A DNA stretch of 17,203 bases from an uncultured Oscillibacter sp. (GTDB taxonomy: Bacteria > Bacillota > Clostridia > Oscillospirales > Oscillospiraceae), in assembly GCA_900542115.1 (NCBI GenBank), contig UQMC01000030.1, positions 1 to 17,203 of the forward strand, written 5' to 3'. Under the pieces are notes generated by a model, which ran no database searches, was not told the origin of the DNA, and saw nothing but the letters and a program-made list of their open reading frames with translations. The translations under genes and the position numbers were made by a program. This document shows, in pieces, positions 15,964 through 17,203 of this stretch. Numbering within the stretch: the stretch's first letter is position 1; every line of letters starts with the position of its first letter.

Positions 15964-16989
15964 ATGGAGCAATTACTAAGAGAAACACTGTTGGCCTCCG
16001 GCACAGCGCTGCTGGGAATCTTTCTTTTGCCGCTGGTGCTGGTGCGGGGACCGGCAGAGGTGGCAGAGCCGCCGCAGACGCCGGCGGCGGATACTGCTTT
16101 GGAGCAGACAGAGGAGGCGGAATCGCCTGCCGCGCCGCATGACCGGGAGCGGACGCTGCGGGTGCTGGAGGGCAATACCGTCCGGGAGATGACTATGGAG
16201 GATTATTTGTTTGGCGTCACGGCGGCGGAGATGCCCGCCTCCTTCGCGGAGGAGGCGCTGAAGGCACAGGCGGTGGCGGCTCGGACATACACGCTCTATA
16301 AGCTAATCTCCGGGGGAAACCACGGAGATACGGCGGACATCTGCACGGATTCCACCTGCTGTCAGGCATATATCGCCCCGGAAAGCGCCCGGGCGAACTG
16401 GGGCGAAAATGCCGAAAGCTATACGGAAAAGATACGCACGGCGGTGGCTGCCACAGACGGTGAGGCCATTTTGTACGGCGGCGTGCCGATTTTGGCGGTG
16501 TTCCATGCCAGCTCCGCCGGGCTGACCCGCGCCGCCGGACAGGTGTGGCAGAACGATCTGCCCTATCTTAAACCTGTGGACTCCCCGGAGGCGGCGGAGA
16601 GCATTCCCAATTATTATAGCCGTGTGGAATTTTCACCGGCGGATCTGAAGCAGCGATTACTGGCCAAGATTCCGGGGGCGGAGCTGTCCGGCGAGAAAAA
16701 GAACTGGCTGAAAAATGCCGTGCGGGACAGCGCAGGCAGCGTGGAGACCGTGGAGGTGGGCGGCGTGACCGTCCGGGGGACGGTGGTGCGCGCCGCGCTG
16801 GGGCTGCGCTCCGCCTGCTTTGAATGGGAGCTTCAGGACGGAAATTTTGTTTTTTACGTGACAGGTCACGGCCACGGCGTTGGACTCAGCCAGTACGGCG
16901 CGGACGCCATGGCAGAGGCCGGGGCCGATTACCGGGAGATTCTCACCCACTACTATACCGGCGTAGCGGTGGCGGTCTATGCGGGGTAG
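15964..16989 (+). CDS. spoIID: Stage II sporulation protein D, septal peptidoglycan lytic transglycosylase
   Basis: A 341-residue protein, close to the 343 of B. subtilis SpoIID. A short N-terminal segment and one membrane anchor (about 11-27) lead through a Pro/Ala/Glu-rich linker (30-60) to the SpoIID domain. The domain contains YLFGVTAAEMP (81-91) with likely catalytic Glu89, ALKAQAVAARTYTL (98-111), FHASSAGLTR and the C-terminal GHGHGVGLSQYGA signature. In the known mechanism SpoIID cleaves glycan strands while the mother cell engulfs the forespore. Cys127 and Cys133, six residues apart, resemble the zinc-binding cysteines described for the C. difficile enzyme. The ATG at 15964 is chosen over an earlier in-frame ATG because GAGGGAG (15951-15957) precedes it by six bases. 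Its usual partners SpoIIM and SpoIIP are not nearby. Confidence 0.92.
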   Translation: MEQLLRETLLASGTALLGIFLLPLVLVRGPAEVAEPPQTPAADTALEQTEEAESPAAPHDRERTLRVLEGNTVREMTMEDYLFGVTAAEMPASFAEEALKAQAVAARTYTLYKLISGGNHGDTADICTDSTCCQAYIAPESARANWGENAESYTEKIRTAVAATDGEAILYGGVPILAVFHASSAGLTRAAGQVWQNDLPYLKPVDSPEAAESIPNYYSRVEFSPADLKQRLLAKIPGAELSGEKKNWLKNAVRDSAGSVETVEVGGVTVRGTVVRAALGLRSACFEWELQDGNFVFYVTGHGHGVGLSQYGADAMAEAGADYREILTHYYTGVAVAVYAG

Positions 16990-16992
16990 GGC

Positions 16993-17022
16993 TTTACAAG
17001 GCCCGCAGGACTGTGGTAAAAT
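16993..17022 (+). promoter_or_regulatory. Candidate promoter of the short secreted reading frame
   Basis: TTTACA (16993-16998; 5 of 6) and TAAAAT (17017-17022; 5 of 6) are 18 bases apart. They lie just after the spoIID stop, so the downstream frame may be transcribed on its own. The predicted start near 17029 precedes the GGGGAGG ribosome-binding site. Confidence 0.55.
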
Positions 17023-17057
17023 ATTTTATTCAAATGGTCAGAGGGGAGGAAAGCGGC

Positions 17058-17198
17058 ATGAAAAAACGCGGTGCGGCCCTGCTTTTCTGTCTGCTGCTGG
17101 TGCTCCAGCTGGCGCTTCCGGTCCGGGCGGCGGGCAGCGTGTACTTTGTGGCGGCGGAGGCCAGCGTACAGGTGCCGCCCCGGCTCTGCTTGAAGTAA
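17058..17198 (+). CDS. Short secreted-type reading frame, possibly a frameshifted or truncated gene start
   Basis: A 46-codon frame with a strong ribosome-binding site (GGGGAGG, 17043-17049, eight bases upstream) and its own candidate promoter. It begins with a textbook Sec signal peptide: MKKR, a Leu-rich core, and a likely cleavage after VRA-A near residue 24. Only about 22 residues follow before TAA at 17196. The stretch AGSVYFVAAE looks like the mature start of larger clostridial envelope proteins, and the -1 frame stays open to the window end. So this may be the first part of a longer protein broken by a one-base change near the CCCC at 17178-17181, or a real small exported peptide. The window ends five bases later, so this cannot be resolved here. 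Confidence 0.5.
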   Translation: MKKRGAALLFCLLLVLQLALPVRAAGSVYFVAAEASVQVPPRLCLK

Positions 17199-17203
17199 AA
17201 TCC

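Noticed and set aside
16988..17004. GGGC...GCCC hairpin after spoIID
   Set aside because: The stem is four GC pairs plus a wobble, and no T-tract follows. It overlaps the -35 box of the next gene, so it is unlikely to be a terminator.

Overview
The window is GC-rich chromosomal DNA from an anaerobic, spore-forming Firmicute. Purine-rich Shine-Dalgarno sites, a SpoIID homologue, a SleB-type hydrolase with stalk repeats, a TrkA/TrkH pair and NADP-type glutamate dehydrogenase together suggest a gut Oscillospiraceae-like clostridium (Oscillibacter/Flavonifractor/Lawsonibacter type). That placement is inferred from protein style and base composition, not from a marker search. Content is mostly housekeeping. 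I see no insertion sequence, prophage, CRISPR array, toxin-antitoxin pair or recognisable defence island.

Layout. Positions 1-202 hold two tRNA genes on the minus strand, Arg(TCT), cut by the window edge, and Gly(TCC), behind one promoter. A class I glutamine-amidotransferase-like hydrolase (222-839, minus) is divergent from gluQ (984-1928), the tRNA-Asp-modifying glutamyl-Q synthetase. gluQ is followed by trkA and trkH, the regulatory and pore subunits of a potassium uptake system. A perfect bidirectional hairpin separates trkH from the convergent gdhA (4866-6215). Upstream of gdhA is an isolated gene of the uncharacterised TIGR04255 family (6393-7172, minus) with its own sigma-70-type promoter and terminator. 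It is divergent from a secreted stalk-domain/SleB cell-wall hydrolase (7357-8157).

Adenine deaminase (8216-9940, minus) is divergent from polA (10198-12849). The 257-bp region between them holds two strong promoters and two inverted repeats that no gene explains. polA leads a tight plus-strand group: polA, rimI, an unassigned GNAT acetyltransferase and tsaD, closed by a strong terminator at 14975-15018. tsaD joins the t6A tRNA modification theme, and rimI commonly travels with it. Here tsaB and tsaE are absent, and the unassigned GNAT occupies the gap.

The right end holds a multi-pass membrane protein of unknown role (15028-15813, minus). It is divergent from a SpoIID peptidoglycan lytic transglycosylase (15964-16989), which has a possible sigma-E-like promoter. 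A short secreted-type reading frame (17058-17198) starts close to the window end. It may be a small exported peptide or the first part of a frameshifted gene.

Several starts were set by ribosome-binding sites rather than by the longest reading frame: gdhA, the TIGR04255 gene, the SleB-like hydrolase, polA, the GNAT and spoIID. The points most worth following are the orphan TIGR04255 gene, the GNAT inside the rimI/tsaD operon, the structured ade/polA intergenic region, and the membrane protein paired with spoIID.
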